From contig NZ_JBAIYU010000021.1 in NCBI RefSeq assembly GCF_036763085.1, forward strand, positions 76,950 to 140,949: a stretch of 64,000 nt of DNA. The letters run 5' to 3'. Of this stretch, positions 51,813 through 60,379 are shown piece by piece. The stretch's first letter is position 1. Every line of letters begins with the position of its first letter. A model generated the notes under the pieces. It was not told where the DNA came from. It worked only from the letters and a program-made list of their open reading frames with translations, and did no database searches. The DNA is from JBAIYU01 sp036763085 (GTDB taxonomy: Bacteria > Bacillota > Negativicutes > DSM-1736 > Dendrosporobacteraceae). Made by a program: the position numbers and the translations under genes.

Positions 51813-52067
51813 TTAGTTTAGCCTTCTTCGTTTAGAGCCTGTAAACATATTTACCACCCAGAGAAAAGCGACTGCTCCAATTGTACTTACAATTATTCCA
51901 CCGATTGTTCCATAAGCATTTAGCCCAATAAGATTAAATAAGAATCCGCCAACATAAGCACCAACAATTCCCACTATAATATTTCCAAACAAACCAAAGC
52001 TGCTGCCACGAGAAATCATACCCGCCAGCCAACCGGCAATTAACCCGATAATTAAAGTCCAGAGCAT
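51813..52067 (-). CDS. GlsB/YeaQ/YmgE family membrane protein
   Basis: An 84-residue protein with three spans, rich in Gly: GLIAGWLAGMISRGSSFGLFGNI and VGAYVGGFLFNLIG, shown here in short as IAGWLAGMISRGSSFGL, are typical of this stress-associated family. Function is not established. The ATG at 52067 follows AAAGGAGG at good distance; an earlier start adds unsupported residues. Confidence 0.9.
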   Translation of the reverse strand: MLWTLIIGLIAGWLAGMISRGSSFGLFGNIIVGIVGAYVGGFLFNLIGLNAYGTIGGIIVSTIGAVAFLWVVNMFTGSKRRRLN

Positions 52068-52166
52068 ATTAGTTCCTCCTTTAGAAAGGGTTTTTGAAAA
52101 CACTTATAATTAGTCTACCCGCATCACTTATGTATATAACGGTATTTATCCCCAGTATAGCTACTT

Positions 52167-52793
52167 TCACTTATTGAGGCATTTTATTAAACAACTGATA
52201 TTTCTTCTAGCCTTATCTTCTAAACTTTTTCTAAAATAAGGTGTTAGATAAATATAGTCGTGCATTATAAAAGATGATAAAACCTTCAACCTTTCTGAGC
52301 GGTATTGCTTTTCACCTAAAAAACTATACTCCTTCCTTATATTGTTTTCATACTTAACGAAATTCTCTAGATCAGCACCAAGGATAGCTAAATCTATATC
52401 AGCAATAAATTCACAATCATCCTGCAGATTTGTAGTTTCTAAATGTTTTGTAGCTATAATTAGCTGAAAAACCTCCTCGCCAAAGTTTTCTTGTCCCAAA
52501 AAATCTCGGCAATATTTCCGGGCAATATTTGCACTTAGTACTTCATTACTAACAGAAGAAGGTACGTAAACGAAATCATGAAACCAAAGTGCAAACTCAA
52601 CAGCATCAGGATTTGTAAGCAGTGTTTTTACTTTATCAAAGTGCCTAAAACAACAATTTAAATGCTCTATATTATGATAAGTTCTTTTTGCATCTGTATA
52701 TTGTAGTAAAATTAATCTATACACCTTTTCCCACATTATTGGATTAGAGTTCAACCGCAGCAGTAACTTGTCCCAACGCTCTCGTATATCCAT
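52167..52793 (-). CDS. Predicted metal-dependent HD phosphohydrolase
   Basis: A 208-residue protein of the COG4339-type HD family. RTYHNIEHL near residue 40, FALWFHDFVYVP (HD pair), and the late Asp in FIADIDLAILG are family landmarks. Substrate unknown. ATG start; neighbours give no clue. The 229 bases to the TauE/SafE gene contain a (TTC)7 tract. Confidence 0.82.
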   Translation of the reverse strand: MDIRERWDKLLLRLNSNPIMWEKVYRLILLQYTDAKRTYHNIEHLNCCFRHFDKVKTLLTNPDAVEFALWFHDFVYVPSSVSNEVLSANIARKYCRDFLGQENFGEEVFQLIIATKHLETTNLQDDCEFIADIDLAILGADLENFVKYENNIRKEYSFLGEKQYRSERLKVLSSFIMHDYIYLTPYFRKSLEDKARRNISCLIKCLNK

Positions 52794-52876
52794 ATTTAAA
52801 TACCCCTTATTAAAATTATCCTTAAAATATGGTACTTAGGTGCATAAAGAAAACACGGCGACTGCGGAAGCCGATG

Positions 52877-52897
52877 TTCTTCTTCTTCTTCTTCTTC
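52877..52897. repeat. (TTC)7 microsatellite
   Basis: Seven perfect TTC units in the region between the divergent HD-hydrolase and TauE/SafE genes. A triplet repeat cannot shift a reading frame, but length change could alter promoter spacing. Confidence 0.9.
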
Positions 52898-53022
52898 TCT
52901 TTAAGAAAGTTATATCTTCTGTTAAAAGAACAAACCTTAAAAGAAAAATCCCCTTTTCTTTTTGCTTATTTAGCAGTATCATTGAAATGGTGTCACAGCA
53001 CCTACAAAAAGGGGGTATCATT

Positions 53023-53793
53023 ATAATTACGACAATTTTAGCATTATTCATTCTTGGCTTCGGAGTAGGTACATTTGGTACGCTTGTTGGGATTGGCGGA
53101 GGCATTATATTAATCCCTATATTTGTACTTATTATGAATTATACTCCTCAGCATGCGGTTGGTACATCACTCACAATTGTACTGATGAATGCTATATCAG
53201 GAACTTATGCTTACATAAAACAGAAGAAAATTTTTTATGATGCTGGCATTAAATTCGCTATTGCTACAATTCCGGGAGCATTTTTAGGCAGTTATCTGGC
53301 AGAATATTTTACTGGTTCAAGTTTTAGACTTACTTTTGGCATTTTCTTAATGTGTATTTCCGCGCTTATGTTTTTTCGCTCTTCTCCAAAGGGAACAAGT
53401 CCTGAATTTGATAAAGAAACCTTTACATACAATCGTACTTTAGGAATCACCGTAAGTGCAGGTGTAGGTTTTTTATCCAGCATACTTGGAATCGGTGGTG
53501 GAATAATTCATGTTCCTATCATGATATATGCATTAGGCTTCCCTACTCATATTGCTACCGCTACTTCACAATTCGTCCTTGCGGTTTCCTCTTTATCCGG
53601 TGTTGCCTCACATTTAATCATTGGTAATGTTTTATTGATGCCAGCTATAACAATTGGTCTTGGTGCAATTGCAGGAGCCCAGTTCGGTGCGGCGTTGTCT
53701 CTTAAGACCAAATCTAAGTCAATTATTGTACTCTTGTCGTTGGCACTATTTGCTCTAGGTCTAAGGCTTGCATTAACCGCAGGTACTAATTAA
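53023..53793 (+). CDS. TauE/SafE family permease, apparent ATA/ATT start
   Basis: About 256 residues with eight spans in two repeats. GTLVGIGGGIILIPIFVLIM and GFLSSILGIGGGIIHVPIMI, quoted in part, are the two GIGGG signatures. The family exports sulfite, sulfonates or sulfoacetate, or acts in anion transport. The frame is open far upstream, but AAAAAGGGGG (to 53015) is followed only by in-frame ATC, ATT, ATA and ATT; ATA at 53023 is at 7 bases. The first canonical in-frame start upstream (ATG 52990) lacks a site and adds a hydrophilic head. Confidence 0.75.
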   Translation: MITTILALFILGFGVGTFGTLVGIGGGIILIPIFVLIMNYTPQHAVGTSLTIVLMNAISGTYAYIKQKKIFYDAGIKFAIATIPGAFLGSYLAEYFTGSSFRLTFGIFLMCISALMFFRSSPKGTSPEFDKETFTYNRTLGITVSAGVGFLSSILGIGGGIIHVPIMIYALGFPTHIATATSQFVLAVSSLSGVASHLIIGNVLLMPAITIGLGAIAGAQFGAALSLKTKSKSIIVLLSLALFALGLRLALTAGTN

Positions 53794-53836
53794 GAAAAAC
53801 CTATCGCTTCAAATTTATCTTCAACGTTAGTATGTG

Positions 53837-53881
53837 AAAAGCATCAATTGTGATACTTCTTGTATCACAATTGATGCTTTT
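53837..53881. terminator. Bidirectional terminator
   Basis: Perfect 20-base arms (53837-53856, 53862-53881) with a 5-base loop, ending in six T, between convergent genes. Confidence 0.9.
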
Positions 53882-53914
53882 TTCACGATAAATTATAAAT
53901 TTAAATTATCTAGC

Positions 53915-54427
53915 TTACTTAAGCTGCTCTAGGGCTTTTTCTTCGGCCGGTATGCGAATACCGATTAGCAAAATTGCGTTTAACAGCGATATCACTGAAG
54001 CAGTATAATATGCATTAAATATTAAGGGTACACTGACCAGTTCAATCGCAACTGCTAAGTAGTTAGGGTGCGGTATAAATCGATAAGGCCCCATTTTTAC
54101 TCGTTGTGATCCTGGCACAATTAAAATCCTCGTATTCCAATAACGTCCTAAACTTGCCATGCACCAATAGCGTAGTATTTGTGCGAAGAAAAGTAGACAA
54201 AGCCAAATATACCAGATGCTGCTTAGCTCATTTTTGACATTACCCTCATAAATCCATCCAAGAAACCATGAGATATGTAGAAGAAAAAATAGAGGGTAAT
54301 GTTCGGGGCTGTACTCCCTGCCACCAATTGACTTAATTAGCCTCTTATTTCTATTTGCTAAAATAAGCTCACTTACTCGCTGTACAGCAATTACTGCTGA
54401 TAAAAAATATACCCACCCGTCTACCAT
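53915..54427 (-). CDS. Isoprenylcysteine carboxyl methyltransferase-like protein (BpsB-like)
   Basis: A 170-residue membrane methyltransferase with four or five spans. The C-terminal signature RFIPHPNYLAVAIELVSVP binds SAM. In Bacillus the homologue (YpbQ/BpsB) O-methylates alkylpyrones made by the type III polyketide synthase next to it. The same pairing is seen here: its ATG overlaps the synthase stop by 7 bases, so the two are coupled. Confidence 0.88.
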   Translation of the reverse strand: MVDGWVYFLSAVIAVQRVSELILANRNKRLIKSIGGREYSPEHYPLFFLLHISWFLGWIYEGNVKNELSSIWYIWLCLLFFAQILRYWCMASLGRYWNTRILIVPGSQRVKMGPYRFIPHPNYLAVAIELVSVPLIFNAYYTASVISLLNAILLIGIRIPAEEKALEQLK

Positions 54428-55467
54428 CTAAATAACACCTGCTCTGCGCTGAAGCCTGGCCCCAAAGCCAGCATTACGCCATATTTATTAACGGGTGTAC
54501 GTGAACGTAAATATTGTTCTAATACGAATAATACTGAAGAACTAGACATATTTCCGTATTGCGATAGCACACTGTAAGCTTCCGCTACTTGCTTCTTATC
54601 AATTTTTAAGCTTTCAATATACGCTTCAATAACCTTTGGCCCCCCTGGATGGACAATATAATGCTCAACATCATTCAACTCAATACCCCATTCTAGTTTG
54701 GCATATTCCATTAACTCGGGCAAATATTGTCGTACTATCGCCGGTATATCCCTAGAAAATCTAACCTTTAAGCCAGTGTCAACAATATCCCACCCCATAA
54801 CATCTTCCGAATTACTAATCAGTGTACTTAAACTGCCTAGTATAGCAGGACCTTCCCCTTCTGTAGACAGTATTGCTGCTGCTGCACCATCTGCAAATAG
54901 GCCTGTGCCGACAAGATTCGACTTAGAGAGATCACTTCTTTGGAAAGTAAGGCTGCACAGTTCAACAGTAACTAGTAAAACGGCTTTTCCCGAATAAGTT
55001 TTAGCTAACTCTGCCGCTCTAGCTAATCCCGCTGCACCTCCAGCACATCCTAATCCCCAAATAGGAATTCGAACAGTATGACTAGAAAGTTTCAAACTGG
55101 AAATCAACTTAGCGTCTATTGTCGGTGTGCTAATACCTGTTGAGGAAACGAAAATAATCGCCCCGACCTCACTTGGCATAACATTAGCTCGATCTAAGGC
55201 TTGTCGCGCTGCCTCTTCAGCTAGCTTTAACGCTGCCGATTCATATAAACTACTTGTCTCGGCAAATGAGTGCGCTTCTGAATACCATTCAAGCGGCTTT
55301 ACTAGATTTCTGGTTTTAATAGCTGAATTATCAAAAATTGGCATAAGTCTATCTAAATTTTTAACTTCGTCGCAAAATAATGCACTAATATATTCTTTGA
55401 TTTGAGTCTGCTCTAATCTGTTTTCTGGTACCGCCAATCCTACTGAAAGCAGTTTTGCATAAGTCAT
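54421..55467 (-). CDS. Type III polyketide synthase (BpsA-like)
   Basis: A 348-residue chalcone-synthase-fold enzyme. Catalytic Cys141 in GLGCAGGAAGL, His in YIVHPGGPKVI and Asn in QYGNMSSSSVLFVLE form the complete triad. Bacterial relatives of this length condense a fatty acyl-CoA with malonyl-CoA units to alkylpyrones or alkylresorcinols. With the downstream methyltransferase the likely products are methylated alkylpyrones, membrane-associated lipids. Divergent from the FMN protein gene. Confidence 0.92.
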   Translation of the reverse strand: MTYAKLLSVGLAVPENRLEQTQIKEYISALFCDEVKNLDRLMPIFDNSAIKTRNLVKPLEWYSEAHSFAETSSLYESAALKLAEEAARQALDRANVMPSEVGAIIFVSSTGISTPTIDAKLISSLKLSSHTVRIPIWGLGCAGGAAGLARAAELAKTYSGKAVLLVTVELCSLTFQRSDLSKSNLVGTGLFADGAAAAILSTEGEGPAILGSLSTLISNSEDVMGWDIVDTGLKVRFSRDIPAIVRQYLPELMEYAKLEWGIELNDVEHYIVHPGGPKVIEAYIESLKIDKKQVAEAYSVLSQYGNMSSSSVLFVLEQYLRSRTPVNKYGVMLALGPGFSAEQVLFRW

Positions 55468-55654
55468 TTTAGCACCACGACCTTCTTTGAATATTCACCT
55501 ACAATCCTTGTATAGCAATTAATCATATGCTGACTATAGTTTGTCTCTTGTCAAAAATATGGCATCATTTACAGCAAAAGGTCGTTTTTCTGTAATATTC
55601 TATAAGCCAAGGGAAACACTAACCACAAAAATAGGATTTTCGGAGGAAAAAAAT

Positions 55655-57052
55655 ATGTTACTAAGTTGGATGGCTATGAAAATGATGGATCCCATGATGG
55701 ATGAAGCTATGGCTAAAATGATGACTGAGGATTATTCTGACAATCCTTTTTTGCTAGTAACTGCAGCTGAGAAACTTACTCCTAGAGCAGCTATTGAAGC
55801 TTCAATTAGAGCTGAGACAGGCATGGAGCTTTCACGTCCGCTTGGCAGTCCTAATGTGTTGTCGCCCTGGAAAAAGCTGCTTCTTAACCCGCGTCAATTA
55901 TTCGAATTGCCAACAGAGAGCATTCAGCAAATAAGTACTAAAACTATAATTGGTCCTAATGCAAAAAAGCCGCTTGTCCTCGATATTCCAATTATGATAA
56001 CGGGGATGTCTTATGGCGGATCACTTAGTCTCGCAATGAAAATTGCCTTAGCTAAAGGTTCTGCCCTAGCTGGTACTTCTACCAATACAGGCGAATCGGC
56101 TGTCACGCACGAGGAAAGATCTGCCGCTAAATTCTTAGTAGGTCAATATCATCGCGGTGGCTGGCTCAGCGGCAAAGAACAGTTAAGTCAGCTTGACGCT
56201 ATAGAGATACAATTAGGCCAAGGCGCCTGGGGGGGCGCAGTTGAAGAACCTGTTACATATCGTAAGGATAATCATCTTCGAGATACCTGGAAACTTGAAG
56301 GTGACCAAGGGGCAACAATTTATTCTAGAATGCCTGGTAAAAAGTCACCGCAAGACTATATAAAAATGGTAAACTCAATGAAGGAACAGTACGATGTTCC
56401 AGTAGGAGTTAAAATAGCCGGAACTGACTTTCTAGAATATGAGTTAGCAATTATCGCCCAAACTCAGGCTGATTATATTGTTCTAGATGGAGCCGAAGGT
56501 GGAACTTCCTCCTCACCACCGACCCTCCAAGATGATCTTGGCCTGCCAACCCTTTATACACTAGTGAGAGCTATTAACTGGCTAAAAGAAAATAATCTTC
56601 GTGACAGATTCAGCATCATTGTCACAGGAGGCATGTCAACACCGGGTCATTTCCTGAAAGCACTTGCTCTAGGAGCTGACGCAATATATATAGGAACAAT
56701 TGCATTGATGGCAGCAATGCAAGCTCAAGCACTTAAAGTATTGCCGCAGGCTCCCCCTTCACAACTAGCACTTTACAACGGTAGAATGACTGATAAGCTT
56801 GATATTGATAAAGCGGCGAATAGTCTAGCTAACTTTCTAAATTCGTGTACAGCCGAAATGAAATTAGCCGCTCAAGCTTTAGCAAAACAATCTTTAAAAG
56901 AGCTTACTTTAGAAGATTTAGTAACAGTTGATAAAGATTTGGCTGATTTTATTGGAATCCGTTACGCAGGACAAGCTCGAAAAACTCAATGGGCTAATGA
57001 AACAGCCCAAACTAACTACCAAGATCAGTTTCAAAACGCTCCGATGCAATAA
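55655..57052 (+). CDS. FMN-binding glutamate synthase-like protein
   Basis: A 465-residue TIM-barrel protein like the central FMN domain of GltB. Key stretches are GMSYGGSLSLAMKIALAKGS, GTSTNTGESAV, GVKIAGTDF, DGAEGGTSSSPP and VTGGMSTPGHFLKALALGAD. The Cys cluster that binds the 3Fe-4S centre in real glutamate synthase is not seen, nor is an amidotransferase, so it may do another flavin reaction. The ATG at 55655 follows CGGAGG. Divergent from the polyketide synthase (187 bases between the two starts). Confidence 0.88.
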   Translation: MLLSWMAMKMMDPMMDEAMAKMMTEDYSDNPFLLVTAAEKLTPRAAIEASIRAETGMELSRPLGSPNVLSPWKKLLLNPRQLFELPTESIQQISTKTIIGPNAKKPLVLDIPIMITGMSYGGSLSLAMKIALAKGSALAGTSTNTGESAVTHEERSAAKFLVGQYHRGGWLSGKEQLSQLDAIEIQLGQGAWGGAVEEPVTYRKDNHLRDTWKLEGDQGATIYSRMPGKKSPQDYIKMVNSMKEQYDVPVGVKIAGTDFLEYELAIIAQTQADYIVLDGAEGGTSSSPPTLQDDLGLPTLYTLVRAINWLKENNLRDRFSIIVTGGMSTPGHFLKALALGADAIYIGTIALMAAMQAQALKVLPQAPPSQLALYNGRMTDKLDIDKAANSLANFLNSCTAEMKLAAQALAKQSLKELTLEDLVTVDKDLADFIGIRYAGQARKTQWANETAQTNYQDQFQNAPMQ

Positions 57053-57065
57053 GGTCTAGGATAAA

Positions 57066-57104
57066 AAAGATAACGCCGCCTAACTACAGGCAGCGTTATC
57101 TTTT
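57066..57104. terminator. Bidirectional terminator
   Basis: Fifteen-base arms with one mismatch and a 7-base loop, between the FMN protein and the convergent alpha/beta-hydrolase gene. Confidence 0.85.
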
Positions 57105-57106
57105 TA

Positions 57107-58003
57107 TCATTTACTAACATCATCTAGGAATGTCATTATTAATCTATTAAATTTTGCATACTCTTCCGCCTGTGGGTTTACGGCGCTATTCTCGAAAACG
57201 TAATACTTGGCTCGTGGATTAATTTCTATAAATTTATCTATATACTGAATGCTGCCTATTTTCGCCTTTCTTCCCCATATTAACAAGATTGGCTGATATA
57301 TTTCACTGAACTGCTGCTCGATGTTATAATTGCTCATCCCAGTAATAAATGAAGCTGGAGCATATTTAGCATTAGGACATTGATTTGCAGCGTTATACAG
57401 GTACTCTACAGTACCTTCTGTGACATTTGCAGGGTTGGCATATATATATTCTGTCAAAAAATATTTAATAGAAGTACGAGAGGCAAAAGCATTGTATAGA
57501 GCATCTCCCTGTACAGGATTTGCAAACAACTTAAACATTGCATAATTACTATTGTTTGGCTCCTCATTATTTATTCCAATACCTGATGGCGTAACTAATA
57601 TTAGCGATTTTACAAGCTCAGGAAATTCTGAAGCAATACCAATGCAATAAGCTGATGATAAGCTACTGGATAATATATGCACAGGCTTTCTTACAACAGC
57701 CATAAGGAATTCTCTGATAACAGTTTTGTATACTTCTGCTGTATATACTATTTCTCTCTTTTCAGACATGCCAAATCCCGGCAAATCGACTGCATAGACA
57801 CTGTAGCATCTATCTAAAGCAGAAATGTTATTACGCCACTCAAAGAATGAAGCACCAGTATTAATCCCATGAATAAGCAGCAGGGGCTCACCATTACCGG
57901 AAAGATTGTAAACTATATCGCCGTAGCTGCTGCGAAATATACCTTGCTGCCCTCCTAAAACATTCGGCAGAGGGGGCGCGCAAATTGGCTTATATATATT
58001 CAT
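57107..58003 (-). CDS. Alpha/beta-hydrolase fold protein with apparently degenerate triad
   Basis: A 298-residue protein. The fold is clear: LLLIHGINTGASFFEW oxyanion strand, YAVDLPGFGMSEKR, nucleophile elbow HILSSSLSSAYC. The elbow has Ser where Gly is usual, but a central Ser remains. The expected acid in WG-x-x-D reads WGRKAKIG, and the expected Gly-His before PQAEE reads SAVNPQAEE, so Asp and His of the triad seem replaced. It may be non-catalytic or use other residues. The ATG at 58003 follows GGAG; an upstream frame lacks a site. Confidence 0.8.
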   Translation of the reverse strand: MNIYKPICAPPLPNVLGGQQGIFRSSYGDIVYNLSGNGEPLLLIHGINTGASFFEWRNNISALDRCYSVYAVDLPGFGMSEKREIVYTAEVYKTVIREFLMAVVRKPVHILSSSLSSAYCIGIASEFPELVKSLILVTPSGIGINNEEPNNSNYAMFKLFANPVQGDALYNAFASRTSIKYFLTEYIYANPANVTEGTVEYLYNAANQCPNAKYAPASFITGMSNYNIEQQFSEIYQPILLIWGRKAKIGSIQYIDKFIEINPRAKYYVFENSAVNPQAEEYAKFNRLIMTFLDDVSK

Positions 58004-58092
58004 ACTGCTTTCTCCTCTCACCTGTTTTATATATCTTATGTTGTAAGAAGTAACTGTGAGATTCACTATCAAAATTTATCTTAGAAGCAAAA

Positions 58093-58130
58093 AAAACTCT
58101 CGAGCTAATCTTAGGAAAAGCTGAGAGTCT
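58093..58130 (-). terminator. Terminator of tcdA
   Basis: Imperfect 10-11 base arms, followed on the minus strand by eight T. Confidence 0.8.
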
Positions 58131-58135
58131 TTTTA

Positions 58136-58894
58136 TTATTTTTTAGCTATTAAGTCTTTCACTACCTCACCGGCAATAATCAAACCAACTACTGAAGGAA
58201 CAAAGGCAATGCTGCCAGGAATCTGGTTTTTTACAGTACACTTTCTGGTGCTGCCTGAGGGACAGACACAATCTGTAGCACAACTTGTTCCTTCACTTTC
58301 TAATGGCTTGATGGGTTCCTCCCGAGAATAAACTACCTTTAAAGAATCAATTCCCCGTTTACGTAGTTCTTTTCGCATTACCTTTGCTAAAGGGCAAACT
58401 GACGTTTTATAAATATCTGTAACTTCAAACCTTGTCGGGTCAAGCTTATTACCAGCACCCATACTGCTTATAATTGGAATATTCATAGCCTTAGCTTTGG
58501 TAACTAAATCTAACTTACCTGTTACGGTATCAATTGCGTCAACTATATAGTTATAATCATCTGAAAGCAATTCTTCTGCTGTATCTGGCATATAAAACTT
58601 TTGCAGAGTAGTAACTTCTGCTTTTGGATTTATATCCAATATTCGTTCTTTCATAACTTCAACCTTAGGCTTGCCAATAGTTTTAGAAGTAGCATGCAGT
58701 TGCCTATTTATATTAGTCAAGCATATACAGTCATCATCAACTAAGACGAATTTGCCTATACCTGATCGTACTAATCCTTCAACTACGAATGTGCCAACAC
58801 CGCCGATACCAAAAATAGCTACCTTGCTATTTTCTAGCTTTTGTAAACCTTCTGTTCCGATTAATAATTCTGTTCTGGAAAATCGATGTAACAT
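58136..58894 (-). CDS. tcdA: tRNA threonylcarbamoyladenosine dehydratase
   Basis: A 252-residue ThiF/E1-like enzyme. It cyclises t6A37 in tRNA with ATP. Nucleotide-binding GIGGVGTFVVEGLVRSGIG, then VDDDCICLTNINRQLHA, and Asp-rich VDAIDTVTGK, are typical of TcdA (YgdL). A Cys-rich stretch near residues 192-213 (TSCATDCVCPSGSTRKC) may bind metal or take part in catalysis. Separate transcription unit. Confidence 0.92.
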   Translation of the reverse strand: MLHRFSRTELLIGTEGLQKLENSKVAIFGIGGVGTFVVEGLVRSGIGKFVLVDDDCICLTNINRQLHATSKTIGKPKVEVMKERILDINPKAEVTTLQKFYMPDTAEELLSDDYNYIVDAIDTVTGKLDLVTKAKAMNIPIISSMGAGNKLDPTRFEVTDIYKTSVCPLAKVMRKELRKRGIDSLKVVYSREEPIKPLESEGTSCATDCVCPSGSTRKCTVKNQIPGSIAFVPSVVGLIIAGEVVKDLIAKK

Positions 58895-58950
58895 AATTTC
58901 ACCTTTATTATTTTTATAGTCTTAAACTCTAATAATACCATCGAGCGATT

Positions 58951-59847
58951 TTACCTCTCCACGTTATTATATGGGTCCCACTCTTTTAAGTTAATAAGTT
59001 CTGCTTCTGCACTTTTAATATTGCTAAGCAGTTTTTCTCTGTCTTGAGGTAATGTGCCAGCAAGCATAGTATAGTTAGATATATGATTGCTGCGAAAAAT
59101 ACAATGACTGTCTGACGGCAGCTCAATGTTACTTATAATATTATACAACTCGCTCATAATTTCGGGAGGTGACAGCAGCTCAAATTCACCACGCTCATAC
59201 TCATCACGCAATTCACTTCCCCTATACATCATTAAAGTGAGAGCGCTGAGCATATTGGGTCCTATGGCACTTATTGCTTCAGCAGTTTTTTTTGCATGGC
59301 GATTTGACCCGCTTTTACCTGCAAGTCCTAGAATTACCATCATCGACAGCTTTATACCTGCACCGATTATTTTCTGTCCTGCTTCAATTGATTGCGCCGC
59401 GTTAACTCCTTTGCAGACATGTTCGAGAACCTCGTCATCGCCAGATTCCATCCCATAATATACTAATTTTAATCCGGCCTCATTTAGCTGCTGCAATTCT
59501 GCAGTACTCTTCCGTAAAATATCCTGTGGACCTGCATAACATGAAACTCGCTGCAAACGAGGAAAACTATCTTTAAGTATCTTTAATATTTCAAGAAGTT
59601 TCTCATTTGCTAAAACTAGGGCATTGCCATCAGCTAAAAATACCCTTCTAATATGGTTTTGATATCTTCTAGCCTGGTTAATCTGGTCCAGGATTTCATC
59701 CATAGTTCTTATCCGAAAATTTACACTGCGATACATATTGCAGTAAGTACACCGATTATGTGAACACCCAATTGTGACGCGTAAAATAAAACTCTGAGCT
59801 TCACTCGGTGGACGAAACACTGGTCCTTCAGCAGTATCAAAATACAT
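58951..59847 (-). CDS. Radical SAM protein
   Basis: A 298-residue radical SAM enzyme. Iron-sulfur cysteines Cys28, Cys33 and Cys36 are in GCSHNRCTYCNMY, the spacing common in this uncharacterised group. YYGMESGDDEVLEHVCKG and VILGLAGKSG belong to the SAM-binding core. The group often acts as single-gene enzymes of unknown substrate; an Elp3/HemN-like core gives no clue. ATG follows TGGAGG. No operon partner. Confidence 0.88.
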   Translation of the reverse strand: MYFDTAEGPVFRPPSEAQSFILRVTIGCSHNRCTYCNMYRSVNFRIRTMDEILDQINQARRYQNHIRRVFLADGNALVLANEKLLEILKILKDSFPRLQRVSCYAGPQDILRKSTAELQQLNEAGLKLVYYGMESGDDEVLEHVCKGVNAAQSIEAGQKIIGAGIKLSMMVILGLAGKSGSNRHAKKTAEAISAIGPNMLSALTLMMYRGSELRDEYERGEFELLSPPEIMSELYNIISNIELPSDSHCIFRSNHISNYTMLAGTLPQDREKLLSNIKSAEAELINLKEWDPYNNVER

Positions 59848-59961
59848 TATTGTCCTCCAAAATTTTAAATATGACTCAATAATATAATTATTTTAGTATT
59901 ATGTAACAAATACTTGTTATTTCTCATAGTATACATAGGAAGATGCTAGGAGGTGAAATAT

Positions 59962-60201
59962 TTGTACCGTTATGAATTCCCCGAAATCGAGGACTGGGAT
60001 GAAAGAAGTTATCGCAATAACTATAACGACCGCTGCCTGCCTGCTATAGCTGCGCTTACTGCTGTTGCCGCATTCGCAGCTTGTCGACCACGAAGTTGTT
60101 ATCCCCGGTATGGTTACTCGTATGGATATTATCCATATTATCGACCTGTATATTGTTCGCCTTATTTTATCTGTATACCAAGGCCCTGTTATCCACGTTA
60201 A
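59962..60201 (+). CDS. Small Tyr/Cys/Arg-rich protein, possible spore coat protein
   Basis: A 79-residue protein with TTG start 8 bases after AGGAGG (an in-frame GTG at 59953 lies in the site). An acidic start is followed by a short Ala-rich hydrophobic stretch (AIAALTAVAAFAAC) and a tail rich in Tyr, Pro, Cys and Arg (PRYGYSYGYYPYYRPVY). Such composition is common in cross-linked coat or exosporium proteins. The coat role is inference. Confidence 0.65.
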   Translation: MYRYEFPEIEDWDERSYRNNYNDRCLPAIAALTAVAAFAACRPRSCYPRYGYSYGYYPYYRPVYCSPYFICIPRPCYPR

Positions 60202-60251
60202 CCAGCTTTAAGCACATTTCCCCCATTTTTACTTAAATTGCACACACACAT

Positions 60252-60277
60252 TGGACTCCCTTGGAGTCTATTTTTTT
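60252..60277 (+). terminator. Terminator of the Tyr-rich protein gene
   Basis: GGACTCC/GGAGTCT arms with a 3-base loop followed by ATTTTTTTA; a short (CA)5 tract precedes it. Confidence 0.85.
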
Positions 60278-60339
60278 ATCTAAAATCTATAAAGTAATAT
60301 ATTAAATTATACCTGATTAATATCACATTGGCTATTAGA

Positions 60340-60367
60340 GCCACCAAAAACCAAGTTTTCTGGTGGC
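60340..60367 (-). terminator. Hairpin after the metallophosphoesterase gene
   Basis: GCCACCA arms with additional A/T pairing inside; no T tract, so termination is uncertain. Confidence 0.45.
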
Positions 60368-60379
60368 CCTTCTTAGGAA

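Noticed and set aside
52840..53022. TauE/SafE gene starting at the GTG at 52840 with a poly-Leu head
   Set aside because: No ribosome binding site, and the head encoded by the (TTC)7 tract and following bases is unlike the family N-terminus.
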